Shown here in pieces: positions 1 through 12,023 of a stretch of DNA of 64,000 nt. This stretch comes from Cololabis saira (lineage: Eukaryota > Chordata > Actinopteri > Beloniformes > Belonidae). The notes below the pieces were generated by a model, which saw only the letters and a list, made by a program, of their open reading frames with translations, searched no databases and had not been told where the DNA came from. Positions within the stretch are counted from its first letter, which is position 1; every line of letters begins with the position of its first letter. The position numbers and the translations under genes were made by a program. The stretch is from NCBI RefSeq assembly GCF_033807715.1, contig NC_084601.1, positions 21,222,129 through 21,286,128 on the forward strand, read 5' to 3'.

Positions 1-59
1 CATCCATAACTCCATCAAGTCATGGATGATTTCAGTCCGAGTAATTAGATATACTGTAT

Positions 60-166
60 GTATGTACATCCATCCATCCATCCATCCATCCATCCATCCT
101 GTCCCAGCTGCATCTGAGTAAATGGTGGCGATACACCCTGGAAAGTCAGCAGTTCATTGCAGATTT
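60..166 (-). repeat. Teleost interspersed repeat tail with CATC microsatellite
   Basis: A (CATC)n run at about 68-98 is followed by a decayed segment containing CCCAGCTGC and ATACACCCTGG. It matches the reverse complement of the common fish repeat tail that ends in GGATGGATGG. Related pieces lie at 10575-10622, 26845-27130 and 63617-63750. The family name is from recognition only. Confidence 0.5.
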
Positions 167-169
167 CCC

Positions 170-600
170 ATAATGTGTCACATCATTTTTTTTTCTTTAT
201 AAGGATAGTAAACAGGACATTTTTCTGATGGAGATGCATAAAGCATGTCAAAATGGTGTAATTCAATGGCAGAAACATATTTGTATGGGGGAGGAGTGTT
301 TGGAGGTGTTGGTGAGTTGTCACAATGAGTGATGAGGAGTTGGCAACACTGGTTTAGACATAACACGGTAGATTTGCAGTGGAAATGTGCCATGGCACAC
401 CCTTAAAGAGACACCAAGGTGTTTCGTAGTGAGAGAGATGGAAGTGATGGGGGCATAGGGGGACGGGGACGGGGAGGGGGGTAATGTGTGAATGCTTACT
501 TACAACAATGTTAGGTGGTGGTTTGTTAAACTAGAAACCCCATGATTGTCAGGACCCAGGGTATTTGTTGTCTATAAAACACTTTTCTTGTCAGTGCTTT
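170..600. other. Unannotated, no gene seen
   Basis: No feature is recognised. A G-rich patch lies at about 445-482 and there is no convincing reading frame. Confidence 0.4.
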
Positions 601-604
601 TTTT

Positions 605-986
605 TTTCCCCCCCCATTTTATATCACCTGGTGCCTGTCACCAGACAGGGTGAGGTTTCTCTGGCCGGATGTAGCACGTGGAAGGATCACGTTATTCCGG
701 GCAGATCCTCCCCACCCCATCTGGTGCCCCGGCTGGCCAGAGGGGGCATGTATAGCCCAGGACTGTTGCATGTTTTTGTGAGGGCAGCTCACATTGCTAC
801 CAAGGGAACACGGGGAGAACATGCAAACTCCACACAGAAAGGCCCTTTCACCAACCCCACCCAGGGTGTGGGTGCTGAAGTCATGGGGGAACTTAACACG
901 CACTTCAGCGCCCACAGCGTCCCAATCAAACCCAGGCCCTTTTTGCTGTGAAACGGCTGCACTACCAGCTGCGCCACCGTGCCCCT
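605..986 (-). repeat. tRNA-like interspersed repeat (SINE-type head)
   Basis: Read on the minus strand, the element begins at about 985 with GCACGGTGGCGCAG, a good RNA polymerase III A-box. It continues with a degenerate B-box (GGGTTTGATTGGG) and then the familiar TTTGCATGTTCTCCCCGTG segment at 800-835. The part at 630-780 is GC-rich and contains self-complementary stretches, so it may be a second repeat. Overlapping frames of 60-128 codons on both strands follow repeat composition and show no protein family. Class is uncertain: a tRNA-derived SINE or a LINE-mobilised repeat. Confidence 0.6.
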
Positions 987-989
987 AGT

Positions 990-2750
990 CAGTGTTTTTA
1001 ACGCTTTATTTGGTGAGTATAGCAACAGCGTTGAATTTTCACTTAAACGTGTCCCAGTTTCATGTCAGTTGATAAAGGTACAGTATATGAACATAATCTC
1101 TGAGAGCCCAAAAACTAAGGCTTCACCCCTGTCTGCGGTGCTAAAGATTCAACAGTACTTGATTCTGTTGGAGTTTTTCAACACAATGAAGCATTTTCAT
1201 GAATTTACAGTCTTTGATTGTGACCGTGTGCTTGCTGTGTTTGATATGGTTTCTGCTGTGTATATTCTACTTCTGCATATGATGACTAGTTTCATTTAAG
1301 TGGTTCTGCCACAGAGGATTAGTTTGGTAATAAGGGCTTCTGGGGTGTCAGTCAGTAGACACAAGATAGCGATGGGATGTACACAGGATGTAACATTTTC
1401 CCATTTTAAATGTGCTGCATGAGAGAAGTTGAACTCTTTGCCTCATTTACTTATTATTTATTTAATTAAGCCCAGCTATAAATTCCTTTCTTGCTATATC
1501 ACTGGTTTCATTCATGCATACAAGGCATTTATAACCAAACAAACTCTCACCAAATCTCACAAAATCCCAAATTTTGTTCACACTGACTTTTTGAGGTTTT
1601 ACGCATTGTAGCACTAACAGTCCAGAATACCTCTCACCTGGTCAGCCCTGTTAATTGCAGACGTTATTAAAAACACAAACGAATGAAAAATCGAAAATGC
1701 TTTTTGGAGTTTGTAGTTCTAACGAAAGAACAGGACCGACCGCCATATGTGCAGTACAGACACTCAGAAATACAGAGCTGGGGGTTTCTCAGGTTTGATT
1801 TCTGTAGGTCAGCATCTCTTTATCACTGTGCTGCTTTGATTTAATGTAAAATACAGAGAGCTCTGGGAGATAAATGAACCCTCTATCAGTCTTTACACTC
1901 ACACTGTTCCCGTTTGTCAGCCATTCTGTACTTTCTGTGTTTCTGTCTGTAAGATCATGTTTGGTAATATACAGTACACTACGGAGGATCTGCACATCAG
2001 TCAAATGTAATCTGGTCCTAATCCCTGCCAGAGGCTCTCAGCAGCTGGACACCAGAGTTGTATTTCTTTTCTTTTTTTCTCTCTCTTCTGCTTCACGGCT
2101 GTGATGTCACTGCCTGCACTCACAGCTGCCAAGGGACATGTTGAATTTAATCGAAGCTCCAACCTTGACCCCTCCACCTATTACAGAAATAAAAAAAAAT
2201 CCAAACATTGGTGATTATTTGAGGTCAGCCTTTTTTGGTGCTGTTTGTATGTTCTGACTTCACTGCATTTTCAGTCAAACCTTTTAAGCACACCTTTGAA
2301 TAAACATGCTGTGAGTCACAGTTTAACACCACACAGAAAAACGAAGCCTCCCAAAGTGTGTTGGCTCTTTTGTGTGTTTTTCTTGCATGACAGTTGAGAT
2401 AAAAACCCTTTGACCAGGAGTAATTAATAAATCAGATTGAAATGATGGAACACTGGGAAGGCATTGTTTCATTAATCGCCATTCCACATCCTTTTCCAGT
2501 ATCTTCCATCTCAGCATTGCCGTCTGAGCTTGCTAATTAAATTGTACTTTCTGTCGATTGTGTTCATTACTCAGGCAAAACCAATCAGCGCTCTGCAGCT
2601 GGCTCCAGTGATGTAGATAAACAGAGGGGTAAATGCTGGTTGAAGAAAGCTACATGGGGAGCGCTGCTTCCATGACTGCAGAGACAACATACAGTATAGG
2701 GTTTCCTTCAGGGCATCATTTTCTCAGGTGCACGCCATAGAAAAGGCAGT
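990..2750. other. Unique AT-rich sequence, no gene recognised
   Basis: No repeat, transposase or exon is recognised. Short frames such as 979-1299 (106 codons) lack known motifs. The block at about 2400-2640 is less AT-rich, carries TAATTAA and CTAATTAA homeodomain-type sites and reads as non-repetitive, so it is a candidate conserved noncoding element. Confidence 0.4.
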
Positions 2751-2758
2751 GGATTTAA

Positions 2759-3255
2759 AGGGGACCTATTATGAAAAACATGTTTTCTCTTGCTTTAACA
2801 TATATAAAGTGGTCTCCCCTCAGCCTGCCAACTCAGAGAAGGAGGAAAGCAACCAAATTCTGCAGTGTCTGTACAGCCGCCCGGATGAGCCGTCCAGTGT
2901 GATGTGACTTCTACGAGCCGTTCAGATTCTGTTCCCTTTCGTTATGTAACGAAAATGCGATTTACATAGGTTGGCTTCCGATGCGTGAAACCACACCCAC
3001 AACTAACTCCGCCGGCCGGAGCTTCCGCCATTTTTTATCGCATCATTCAGGCAGCCAATCAGCACAGTGCCTCATTATCATAGCCTCCCCGCCCACTCAG
3101 AATCCCGTATAGATAATGAGGTTAGAGAATGGGATGCTAAAGACATGGCTCAGAGGATGAATTTCTAATTTATTTAGCAAAAAAGATCAAAAGCTTGTTT
3201 TTAAGACATTCAAAGCCCGTTCAAAATAGGTATTAGATGCCATGATAGGTCCCCT
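2759..3255. mobile_element. TTAA-flanked MITE (piggyBac/Kolobok-like)
   Basis: This 497-bp element has inverted ends. The left end reads AGGGGACCTATTATG and the right end is CATGATAGGTCCCCT. TTAA lies immediately outside both ends (2755-2758 and 3256-3259), as expected for a TTAA target duplication. It has no coding capacity. The interior includes a GC-rich segment at about 2990-3030. TTAA targets are typical of piggyBac and Kolobok families. Which one supplied the transposase is not shown here. Confidence 0.85.
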
Positions 3256-3259
3256 TTAA

Positions 3260-3469
3260 GGTGAAATAACATGAAACTTATAAAATAAATAATGATTTAC
3301 TGAAATGTGACAAATCAGATAGTTCTTTTGAATTGTGGTTCTACAGAATCACTTATAAGAACAAAAATAGTGATGTCCTCAACTGCTGGTATCCTTCACA
3401 TTACAATCAAGCATTTTTTGTAACTCTCAATGAGATTTCTGCACATACATTTTGTATTATAGGTATTTT
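3260..3469. other. Unannotated spacer
   Basis: AT-rich sequence between the TTAA MITE and the Tc1 remnant. No feature is recognised. Confidence 0.3.
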
Positions 3470-4005
3470 GGCTCACTTCTCAAGAGAGAAACTGCTCCAG
3501 TTATATCAGGTTTGAAGGGTTTTCTCTCCAGACTGCATGTTTCACTTCTTTCCATAGATTGTCAACAGGGTTTATATCAGGGCTCATAGAAGTCATTTCA
3601 GAAATGTCTTGTTCTCAGTCATTCTCTAAGTTTTCAGTCGTGTGTTTTGGGTCATTATCCTGTTTGAGGACCCACAGCTGAGACCAAGCTCTCTGACAGT
3701 GGGCAGCACATTTTGCTCCAGAATGCCTTGATAGTTGTGAGATTTCATTGTACTCTGCAGATTTCAGATTCTGTTGTAGATGCAGCAAAGCATCTCCAGA
3801 AGAAAAGCAAGCCTTCACAGTAGGTATGGTGTTTTTTGTTTGGTAAATTTTTGCATCCGTGACCACAGAGGTGATATGATTTGTCAAAAACCTCCAGTTT
3901 TGTTTCATTTGTCCAAAGCATATTCTTCCAAGATTTGTGGCTTGTCATTGTAGCTTTTTTATGATTGACTTCAAACAGTGCAGTGATTCCTGCAGACAAT
4001 GATGC
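3470..4005 (-). pseudogene. Decayed Tc1-like transposase
   Basis: The minus strand holds pieces of a Tc1/mariner DDE transposase in at least three frames. In order they are WKNMLWTNETKLEVFD around 3900 (first catalytic Asp block, W-x-E-T-K), WVLKQDNDPKHTTE around 3640 (second Asp block) and SPDINPVDNLWKEVK around 3550. The third block normally reads NPIENLW, so the catalytic Glu appears as Asp here. Frameshifts and stops separate the blocks. No N-terminal HTH or clear terminal repeats were seen, so this is an old truncated copy. Confidence 0.8.
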
Positions 4006-4009
4006 ACCT

Positions 4010-4852
4010 TGACCTTGAAGGTAACCTTGAACCGTTTTCGGTTACCATTCCCATTCCCTCTCTTCAATTTTTCATCAGTTTTCCTCTTTCCTCTACAGTC
4101 CCCGTGGGCTGTAAACATCTAAATAAACATTTCAACTGTAGTGAAAAAACGCAGTGTTTGTAGTGTTTGCTTTTTTAAACCCATGACAGACTCTGCTAGT
4201 TAGTCTGTTGAACTTATCAGAGGAGCCAGTGCATTAAAAGAGCTCTTTTAAACATTTTCTCAATATACTAGTGCTTTGACAGCTGCGAGGTCTCTACAGC
4301 TCTGATTCAGATTCTCTCTGATTGGCTAGGTCTTTCCCCTACAGCTCAACATACAAGATCAGTCAACCATCTCAGCACATGTCCCTTTCACCTCAACTCT
4401 AAAGCACAAGGGAGAAAGATGGAAGCTGTCAATGGGTATATGAAGTGATTATGGCAGCTAAAATAAGGCTGGCTTCGTCATGAAACAGAACTTTTGTAGT
4501 TAAAATGAGGGTCACAGGAGGCAACCCCTGTGCTACAAAACTATTTGAAAGATGATCAAAAAACTCCAAGCGATACAGGACTAAACTTTGCCAGGAATGG
4601 ACATCAGAGCCCTCCTGGCAGAAAACCTTTTTTCAAAGATATACTGATTTAAAAGCAAAAAGTTGTTCATGTCATGTTATCTGAACACTGCACAGCAGAG
4701 AAAGAGTGGGGGAAGTGAATGCCCAAAAGTGCCTTATTCACAGTTAGACTGTCTTGGTTTAAAAGGTGTTTAAACTGTTCACAGATAGGGAGCTTTTGTC
4801 TTCCCTTATTTGTCTGCTCATTTCAGATCAATATCCTTTAAAATCTATACCA
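4010..4852. other. Unannotated, no gene seen
   Basis: AT-rich sequence without recognised repeats or coding signal. Confidence 0.35.
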
Positions 4853-5222
4853 TACAGGACTGTCTCAGAAAATTAGAATATTGTGATAAAGATCTTTATT
4901 TTCTGTAATGCAATTAAAAAACAAAAATGTCATACATTCTGGATTCATTACAAATCAACTGAAATATTGCAAGCCTTTCATTATTTTAATATTGCTGATT
5001 ATGGCTTATAGTTTAAGATTAAAATTCCCAGAATATTCTAATTTTTTGAGATAGGATATTTGAGTTTTCTTAAGCTGTAAGCCATGATCAGCAATATTAA
5101 AATAATAAAAGGCTTGCGATATTTCAGTTGATTTGTAATGAATCCAGAATGTATGACATTTTTGAATTACAGAAAATAAAGGACTTTATCACAATATTCA
5201 AATTTTCTGAGACAGTCCTGTA
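4853..5222. mobile_element. Palindromic Tc1/mariner MITE, full length
   Basis: The element is almost entirely two inverted arms of about 180 bp. It starts CAGGACTGTCTCAG, ends CTGAGACAGTCCTG, and is bounded by TA on both sides (4853-4854 and 5221-5222), the Tc1/mariner target. Both arms contain TTGATTTGTAATGAATCCAG or its complement. There is no coding sequence. The arms differ by scattered substitutions and a short deletion in the right arm (near 5160) that lacks the TTGCATTA run of the left arm. A transcript would fold into a long hairpin. Confidence 0.92.
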
Positions 5223-6330
5223 CATATATACATATATTTGTGGAGTAAAACATGAGGAACTCGCTAAATGAAGCACCAAATAATTCTGTCATTAAAATAC
5301 TATGTAGTGGAAGTGAGTCGACCTCAATCAATAACTTTTAAATATCAAATGATTCGATTGTGTTACACAAGTTCAAAATGTATTGATTGGCTGACCGCAT
5401 GAATGCAACATTGACTAATGCTGGTTCGACAAAGTATTTGATGTGCATGAGCACAGGTACATTTTTCAGCCTGGAAACTCAGATGAAATGTTAGTCATGT
5501 TACTACGGCAGCGCCACACTTTTACAAAAATGTCAGAAATTGTATCTTTGATTCATTCAAATACCTGCAAAAATCAAAGAATGTGTGATCCTCAAACCTT
5601 ACCAAACAACAATGGAAAAATTGTCCATGCTAACCTTGCACACACAGGCGCTGTGTTACAAATTGCATACTTGCATACTCACTTTTATTATTTAAGTGAA
5701 TGTGCATGTACATTAATAATACTGCTTTTGCAGAGTGAAGTAAAAAAAGGTCAGAAATTGATTGTGGAGCACTAATGTTTCCTGCACTGAATGCTCGCCA
5801 TCTTGATGATGTAGCATAAGCGGTAGGACACTTGTGCGTGGGTTATGACTGTGCAGTTTTAAACTTTTGTAAAAGAAGGGAGAGATTAAACGCATTGAAA
5901 AAACATTGAAATCTGGGTTCATTTGGTTTGGAATTTACAATTAATATATATATATTTTAATATAATGAAAAGTCAAATCTTGGCAGTATCGTGGTGACTC
6001 AGATAAAGCAGCCAAAGAAGAAAGGTTTCCACTGTCACTTAAAGCAAGAGCACAACAGTACGTATACTGGAACGGCTCTGTCAGACACTTGATTGAGCTG
6101 AATATGAAACATGAAATATCATCATTTTTCTTGGAGCAGAAGCTTTTCTAAAATGTGTTGCTTTCATTTTAATCTGCCTGGTACATCTTCTCAGCCCTTT
6201 CATTGACCCTGGGAAACTCAAGAGATCCAAAAACTTTTGAGTAACATTATGATTTGATCGTCGGTTATTGAGAATCCATGCTGGGGCAGTTTGGTGGTGA
6301 ATGTCTTGCAGAGATGAGAGGCAGTAGGAC
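5223..6330. other. Unannotated, no gene seen
   Basis: Mostly unique AT-rich sequence. The 110-codon frame at 5443-5775 shows no known domain and no splice context, so it is not called as a gene. Confidence 0.35.
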
Positions 6331-6333
6331 TAT

Positions 6334-6387
6334 TATTCAGACAACAACAACCACACCACACAGACACACACCACAGACACAGACACA

Positions 6388-6459
<72 letters not shown>
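6334..6459. repeat. CA/GT microsatellite
   Basis: An imperfect CA-rich lead-in (CAGACACAGACACAG) runs into an uninterrupted CA tract from about 6389 to 6458. Translations of this tract are Thr-His or Cys-Val runs, which are artefacts. Confidence 0.97.
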
Positions 6460-7289
6460 ATATTCGTCATATTAGTCTGCCTACCCCTTCGTAAAAGAAA
6501 GGTTCTCAGCCCAAAACAAACACAGAACCACCCGAATTATGAGGTCAAAACTTTTCCAGTATCTTAAGCACCCGGACTGGATTACATGAGTGTATCATAA
6601 AAAGAAAGACAAATTACAACAGGAAACCACACGTCACACCGGCGTACATCATCATGTATCCTTTCTGTTCATTTTAGCAGAGCTTATTACAAGGCACCTT
6701 ACCGTGGGGGACAGCATGCAGCAGACCGCAACAGCAATGGGGCAAATCTACTGTATACCTATTTAAAACATTTAAAAACTGACAGCTGGATATATCAATC
6801 AGCTAGCGACCAGCTAACATTCCTGCAGTTCTTGTAAGCAGTTTGGATACAGAATAAGGAATGAAGAGATATTTGACCGGAGCAGCTGGCAGGCTGAGCT
6901 TCTGCAGTAGTCTGTATATTGGGTAGCATTATTGCAATTATATACATTTTCCTGAATGGCCGCATTTAATCTCTCCCACTGTGTTGCAAACTGTTGAATA
7001 ACAGGATTTTGTGTCTGAAAGCAACATATTCAATATCAATGTATCAACCAAAAAAACTTACTTTGGAATGAGTACATGCACTTTTGGCTCATTTCAGATC
7101 AGCATTTAACAGTTCTTTACAAAAAGGACCAAACTCTTGTCAAACCAAACCAAATGTTATTCACCCGTCAACTACAAATATTTTTGCCCACATAATACAA
7201 TTCAAAACTGTCCGAGTGGGCGTGAATACGCACAATCTGGCAACACTGTTCTCAGTACAGTTAGACAAGTGATGCAATGATGTTGATGG

Positions 7290-7290
<1 letters not shown>
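6460..7290. other. Unannotated, no gene seen
   Basis: Sequence between two dinucleotide microsatellites. No repeat family or exon is recognised. Confidence 0.35.

Positions 7291-7356
<66 letters not shown>
7291..7356. repeat. TG microsatellite
   Basis: An uninterrupted TG tract of about 33 units, followed by purine-rich sequence. It lies 0.9 kb from the CA tract at 6.4 kb. Confidence 0.97.
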
Positions 7357-7358
<2 letters not shown>

Positions 7359-8240
7359 AAGAGCGTTGAGATGCAAGAGGTGGGTGGGTTTGAAAGTGAC
7401 AGGGAAAAGATAGTGAGAGAGATAAATACTCACACTGAGGGAAGTGATAATGGACTTTTCTTGTCTGCACTGTGTCAGCTCCTGCAGATGGCAAGCCTAG
7501 AGCAATGAAAGACATGCTGATGTGTTTAACTGCTCTGGCTCAGAGAGTTAGAGAGATGGAGACAAAGGAAAGAAGAAAGAAAATAGAGGAGAAAGGAGGC
7601 AGTCAGCTGAAGGGCGGGCTATGCTCTTTAACTCTTTTCCACATTGTCGTCGGTGACAAAACCTCAATCAGTGCTATGACAAACGCATTGTAATGAATCT
7701 TGCCTTAGGTGGAATCCATCGCCATCTTTCCCTCGCACATTGACGATCTGTCCATTCTTTTTTCTTTTTGTCTTTTCATCTCTGTTATTCTCTCTTTGTC
7801 ACACACCTCTCGCCATCCTTTACAAAATAATACTTCAGGAATTAAAGGGTCTACTTAATACACAGAAAAAGGACATTTACTTATACTTGTATCCAGCAGA
7901 TGAGTCACTCCCTCCCCCTCCCTTCCCCAGGTTTTGAGATATTTACAGCACAATGGCTGTGGATGGCCTGTAACTGACTATATATTGTGGTGTTCAAAGC
8001 ACTGCAAAGGACACTGGTATATCTTCTAAAAGCCGAACAAGGATTTTGGGTCAGTTTTGTATGATTATATCAAGTTTGGCCTGGCGTTCATACACTTTAT
8101 GCTCTAATTGGAAGCATGATTGTGTTTGACAGTCATTACTGATGCCTTTTAACTTATTGTGTTTCAGAGGTACAAAGCCGGATTCTGTCCTGTTGAAATA
8201 TTTATAGAAGAAAAAGTGTAAAGAACCTGAACCATTCAAC
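7357..8240. other. Unannotated, no gene seen
   Basis: A purine-rich patch at about 7540-7600 translates to a Lys/Glu-rich run, but it has no family resemblance and no splice signals I trust. Confidence 0.35.
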
Positions 8241-8830
8241 CTTGCCTTTGGACTTTTGGCTTGGAAAATGGTGGCTTTTCTGGATCATGAAGACCTATGG
8301 CTTCTTCCTCTTGGTACAGCAGAGCTTTAACTTGCATCTGTGGAGGCCTCGGCCTACTGTGTTCTTATAGACAGCGATCCATGGAAGTGTTCTCGAGCAG
8401 CCGTGGTGTTTCCCATGAACAAATCATGGTTGTTTTTAATACCTATGATTTTTCTTCAGGGTCCAAGGGCCCATGAGAATCCAGGAGGGATTTTCAGATT
8501 TCTTCAGATTGTCAAGCTTTGATCATATTATTTACCGTACGTAATGACATATTCAAAAATCTTCTCAGTTTCAAACTGAAGGACATCATTGTAATTTATT
8601 CAGAATTTGTAGATTACGTTTGTCACTTTTCACGGCAAGATGTTTCTCCAGCATTTAATTTTTCTACCATTTACTCCTCCAGTTCTTTGGTGACCATATT
8701 CCAACATTTCTGAGACATGTTGTTTTCATCAAATTCAAAATGAGCTCTTTTCATACAATGGTAAAATATGTCTCTTTCAACATCTGATATGTTTCTGTTG
8801 TGAATAAAATAAGGGTCTATCCTTACATTT
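8241..8830. mobile_element. Decayed DNA transposon of a common fish family
   Basis: The block contains the series CAGAGCTTTAACTTGCATC (8320), TTATTTACCGTACGTAATG (8528) and CATCAAATTCAAAATGAGC (8727). I recognise these in this order from a very abundant fish DNA transposon. No frame is intact and the terminal repeats are not clear. Superfamily is not assigned. Confidence 0.55.
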
Positions 8831-10570
8831 TGTTTTTATGTACACCGTTTTCTTTATGAGTGGTATTGTACTACTAAGGATACGTCTAGGAGAGAGAGTT
8901 TTCCTTGTTTTGTTAACTGACCCTGCAAGACTTAACCTAAATTTTGTTGGCAAGAGGCAGCAGAAAGGGAAAAGAGATCAGAGTGGGGAAGAAAAAGTGG
9001 GGAAAGGGAAGTTTTATTTGTCGGATGTATTGGTCACTTCATCTTCTAACTGGCTTTCCCTCACTGTACAGTTCATCTTTCACTGCCAACACAGCCTCAT
9101 GTCTCACTTTCCTGAGGAACTGTGTGCATGAGTGTGAGTGTGTGTGTGTGTGTTTTGAGAGAGAGCGTGTGTGTTTTTGTACCGCTAGCTGAGACAGAGA
9201 CAGATGGGCTGATTCCCACTGGTTACATGTATTTGCTCTCTCTCTCAGAATCCTCTGCCAAGAGGTCTAGACCTGCATGTCTCTGATGGTAATGCTCTCT
9301 CAAAGTGGCCGTCGGGTTGCCAGTTCAAAACCCTGGCCTGCAGTTGCCCCCGAACTGCCACATGGGGATAAAGGTAGCTGTAAATGGACAGAGATTACTA
9401 AAGGAATAGTATGTGTAAGACAACACTTGGGCAACACAAAGGAAACTGTTTCTAGAATGCTCTCTTTCATTTAAATGTGTTTATATAACACCCATGCATA
9501 CCCTTTGTTAAACCTGGTTGTTCAATATACCCATAGAGTAACAATGTCATCATTAAAGGAAGTGAAGAGAAATAAATAAAAAACACAATTAAAGCCCCTG
9601 CTTAGCAGTATTATAAGAGCTGCATTTTTTTTGAGTTTAGGTGTGGAAATTTGCCTGATTTTTATTTTTTTTTTAAATGTAAATATTCTTTTTTCTTTCA
9701 TCAGTAAAGGGTGCGAAGAGCGTGAACACTTGATGTATGGCTGAACTTGCCTGCAGAGCCACTGTCGCTTTGGGGGTGGGGGACAGTTCTGTCTAATGGG
9801 GATGTTGTTCTAAGCCCTGCGGCCGACGCTCAGTTTAGCATCTGCTCCTGTCACGCTCAGGGACGAGATGTAGAGCAGTGTGGACCACTGTTCATCCAAC
9901 AGCATGCACAAAAGCATGTATAAATTAACAAAAAGGCCTAGTCCACAGAGTGACCAAAAATAAACACAAAGAAATGCAGCCTGTGATGCTGAGAGTAAAT
10001 AAAAGCATGTGTGTGTATAGGTTACACAGAATTTTCAGTTAATGAATAATTATTTAACTTATAGAAATACACTTCTGAATCGCAGTACAACAAAAGGTAC
10101 CATTAAAAAAAACAAAAAAAAATCTAACAAACATAGGCCTACACATTTGAAAATAATTTACTGCATGGTTCAAATGTCCAACCTGCTAAGAGACATCATC
10201 AATCTGAGCATAGATTTGGATCATTTTATTGTTTATCACCATAAATTGGGCTTGTCTTGCGATCAGGAGTTTTACATCTTGTGTTAGATTTTTTTTCAAG
10301 CGTTTACAGCTGTTACGTAAGTGTGTCAATAGCATTCAATTATAAAAGTGTCTTTAGGTAAACCAGCCTGTTTTGTTCATCTGGTTGTTGAAGGGAACTG
10401 GCAGTTTGCAATATCATACAAGAATCTAGAGTGACCAAATGAAGACAGACAGTAAACATCAAACTCTCGTCAGAGTTCAACCAAATTCTGCTCAGTGAGT
10501 GTAAGCAGATCATGCATCTCTGTCATGCTCTCTGCAGGGTTTGAATTATGTTTCTTTATTCTGTTTGTTT
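8831..10570. other. Unannotated, mostly unique
   Basis: The stretch includes a short TGTG-rich patch at 9135-9175 and A/T-rich runs near 9625 and 10100. No exon, RNA gene or transposon end is recognised. Confidence 0.35.
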
Positions 10571-10622
10571 ACCCTGTGACCCTGAAAAGGATTGAAGCAG
10601 ATATAGAAAATTGATGGATGGA
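10571..10622 (+). repeat. Tail fragment of common teleost repeat
   Basis: CCTGTGACCCTGAAAAGGAT followed by TTGATGGATGGA matches the tail of the fish repeat whose fuller copy lies at 26845-27130. Only about 50 bp remain. Confidence 0.6.
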
Positions 10623-11229
10623 AGGTATTGTATTCTTTATTATGCAAGTAAAGAAAAATGAACTTTTTTAATCAAAATCTGATTGAGAGGAAAACTATAC
10701 AAACTAATTATTTTTTTAAATTGATGAACATAGTAAAAAAAAAAAAACATTTACTTGAAATATGAATCTAAAATCTGAAAACTTGAAAGTTTTGTTTGCA
10801 AGTCTAAAAGTTTTGCAAGCTTCTGTGCTGGATTTCTTGGGCAGGACCTAAACTGGAGTCTTTAATGTCTTTGACATGTCATAATTGGTAACTAGTTTCA
10901 ATGTCAATATTTTCTAATATGGGATATTTGTCTGTCACCTCCCAAATTTTTGACATTAAAATTGAGCTCAAAAGTGGTAACTGCATTGGTAACCCAGCGC
11001 CAACATTACGACTTCTGGTGGCAAGATCTGGGCCCTTTCCCCTCCTGGGTTGCTTGTGTATGTCTGTATGCCCTTAGGCCCACCAGAGCAGACACACCTG
11101 GTTCACCTAATCATCACTCCTGGTTAAAATGTAAAAACCATATACAGTATACCATAGATAATTAAATCCTTATTTTGAAAAATTTCAGTGAAAATAAAAA
11201 CAACAATTTGCCAATTTTTTTTGTTAAAA
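10623..11229. other. Unannotated, no gene seen
   Basis: AT-rich with homopolymer A runs. No recognised feature. Confidence 0.3.
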
Positions 11230-11905
11230 AACAGTAAAACAATCAAAGATCTAAGTGTCTCTTGGCATTAAAAAAAACACAGCCTCGGTAGAAAAATAAT
11301 GTGAAACTTTTAATCATGCAATTTATTTTACAAAACTTCTGCATGAAGAGAAAATCCCACCTATTGCTTCCATATTGTTTAAAATGGTAAGTTCCAACCA
11401 CGTGTCGCCAATCATCAGCCTTTTATCAAGTGTTCATCAGCAGGGAGACCTCATTAAAGTTGGTGTTCTGGCAGTTTTCTAGTTTGGAGCTTTCAGGCAT
11501 ATGCCCGCACAATGTCAAGAGGGAAATAGCACTGATGTTAGAAAGAGTATTGTTGAGGCACATCAATGTGAAAAGAGATATAAAGCCTTTTTAAAGCTAT
11601 CTGGATTCCACAGAAATATTATTCACAAGTGGAAAACATTCAAGACAGTCGCCAAACTTCCCCAGAGTGGTCATCTCAGCAAATCTACCCCAAAGGTAGA
11701 TTGTGAAATGCTCAGGGAAATGGAAAATAACTGAAGAGTCTCTGACCCACCAATCTCCAAATCTACAGGCTTCGCTACACTGACGATTTTGGTTTGTTCT
11801 GCAGGCAAAGGACTTGGGCAATTTGCAAATATAGAGTCAACCAGGAAATCTTCTGTATGCTAAAACTGGGTCATACAAATCTGTATCAGAATGCCTGAAA
11901 AAGAA
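11230..11905 (+). pseudogene. Tc1-like transposon remnant, N-terminal transposase
   Basis: The frame at 11501-11734 contains SIVEAHQCEKRYKAFLKLSG, then IIHKWKTFKTVAKLPQSGHL. These match the N-terminal helix-turn-helix and linker of Tc1-family transposases (consensus IV..H..G.GYK.IS, then KW..FGTV.NLPRSGRP). A stop after MENN ends the frame, and the following 150 bp no longer reads as DDE domain. Upstream sequence at 11230-11500 resembles the untranslated leader of such elements. No catalytic residues survive, and terminal repeats are not clear. Confidence 0.72.
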
Positions 11906-12023
11906 AAAAATAGACTTTTAAAATGACCTACTCAAATACTACTCCTCAACCCAACTGCTGTGAACAAATCCCAAAAACTGACATGAACTGAAGCAACATT
12001 ATTGTAACAAAAATTCCTCCTAA

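Noticed and set aside
6218..6475. Cys-Val and Thr-His frames
   Set aside because: CA tract translation, not a gene.
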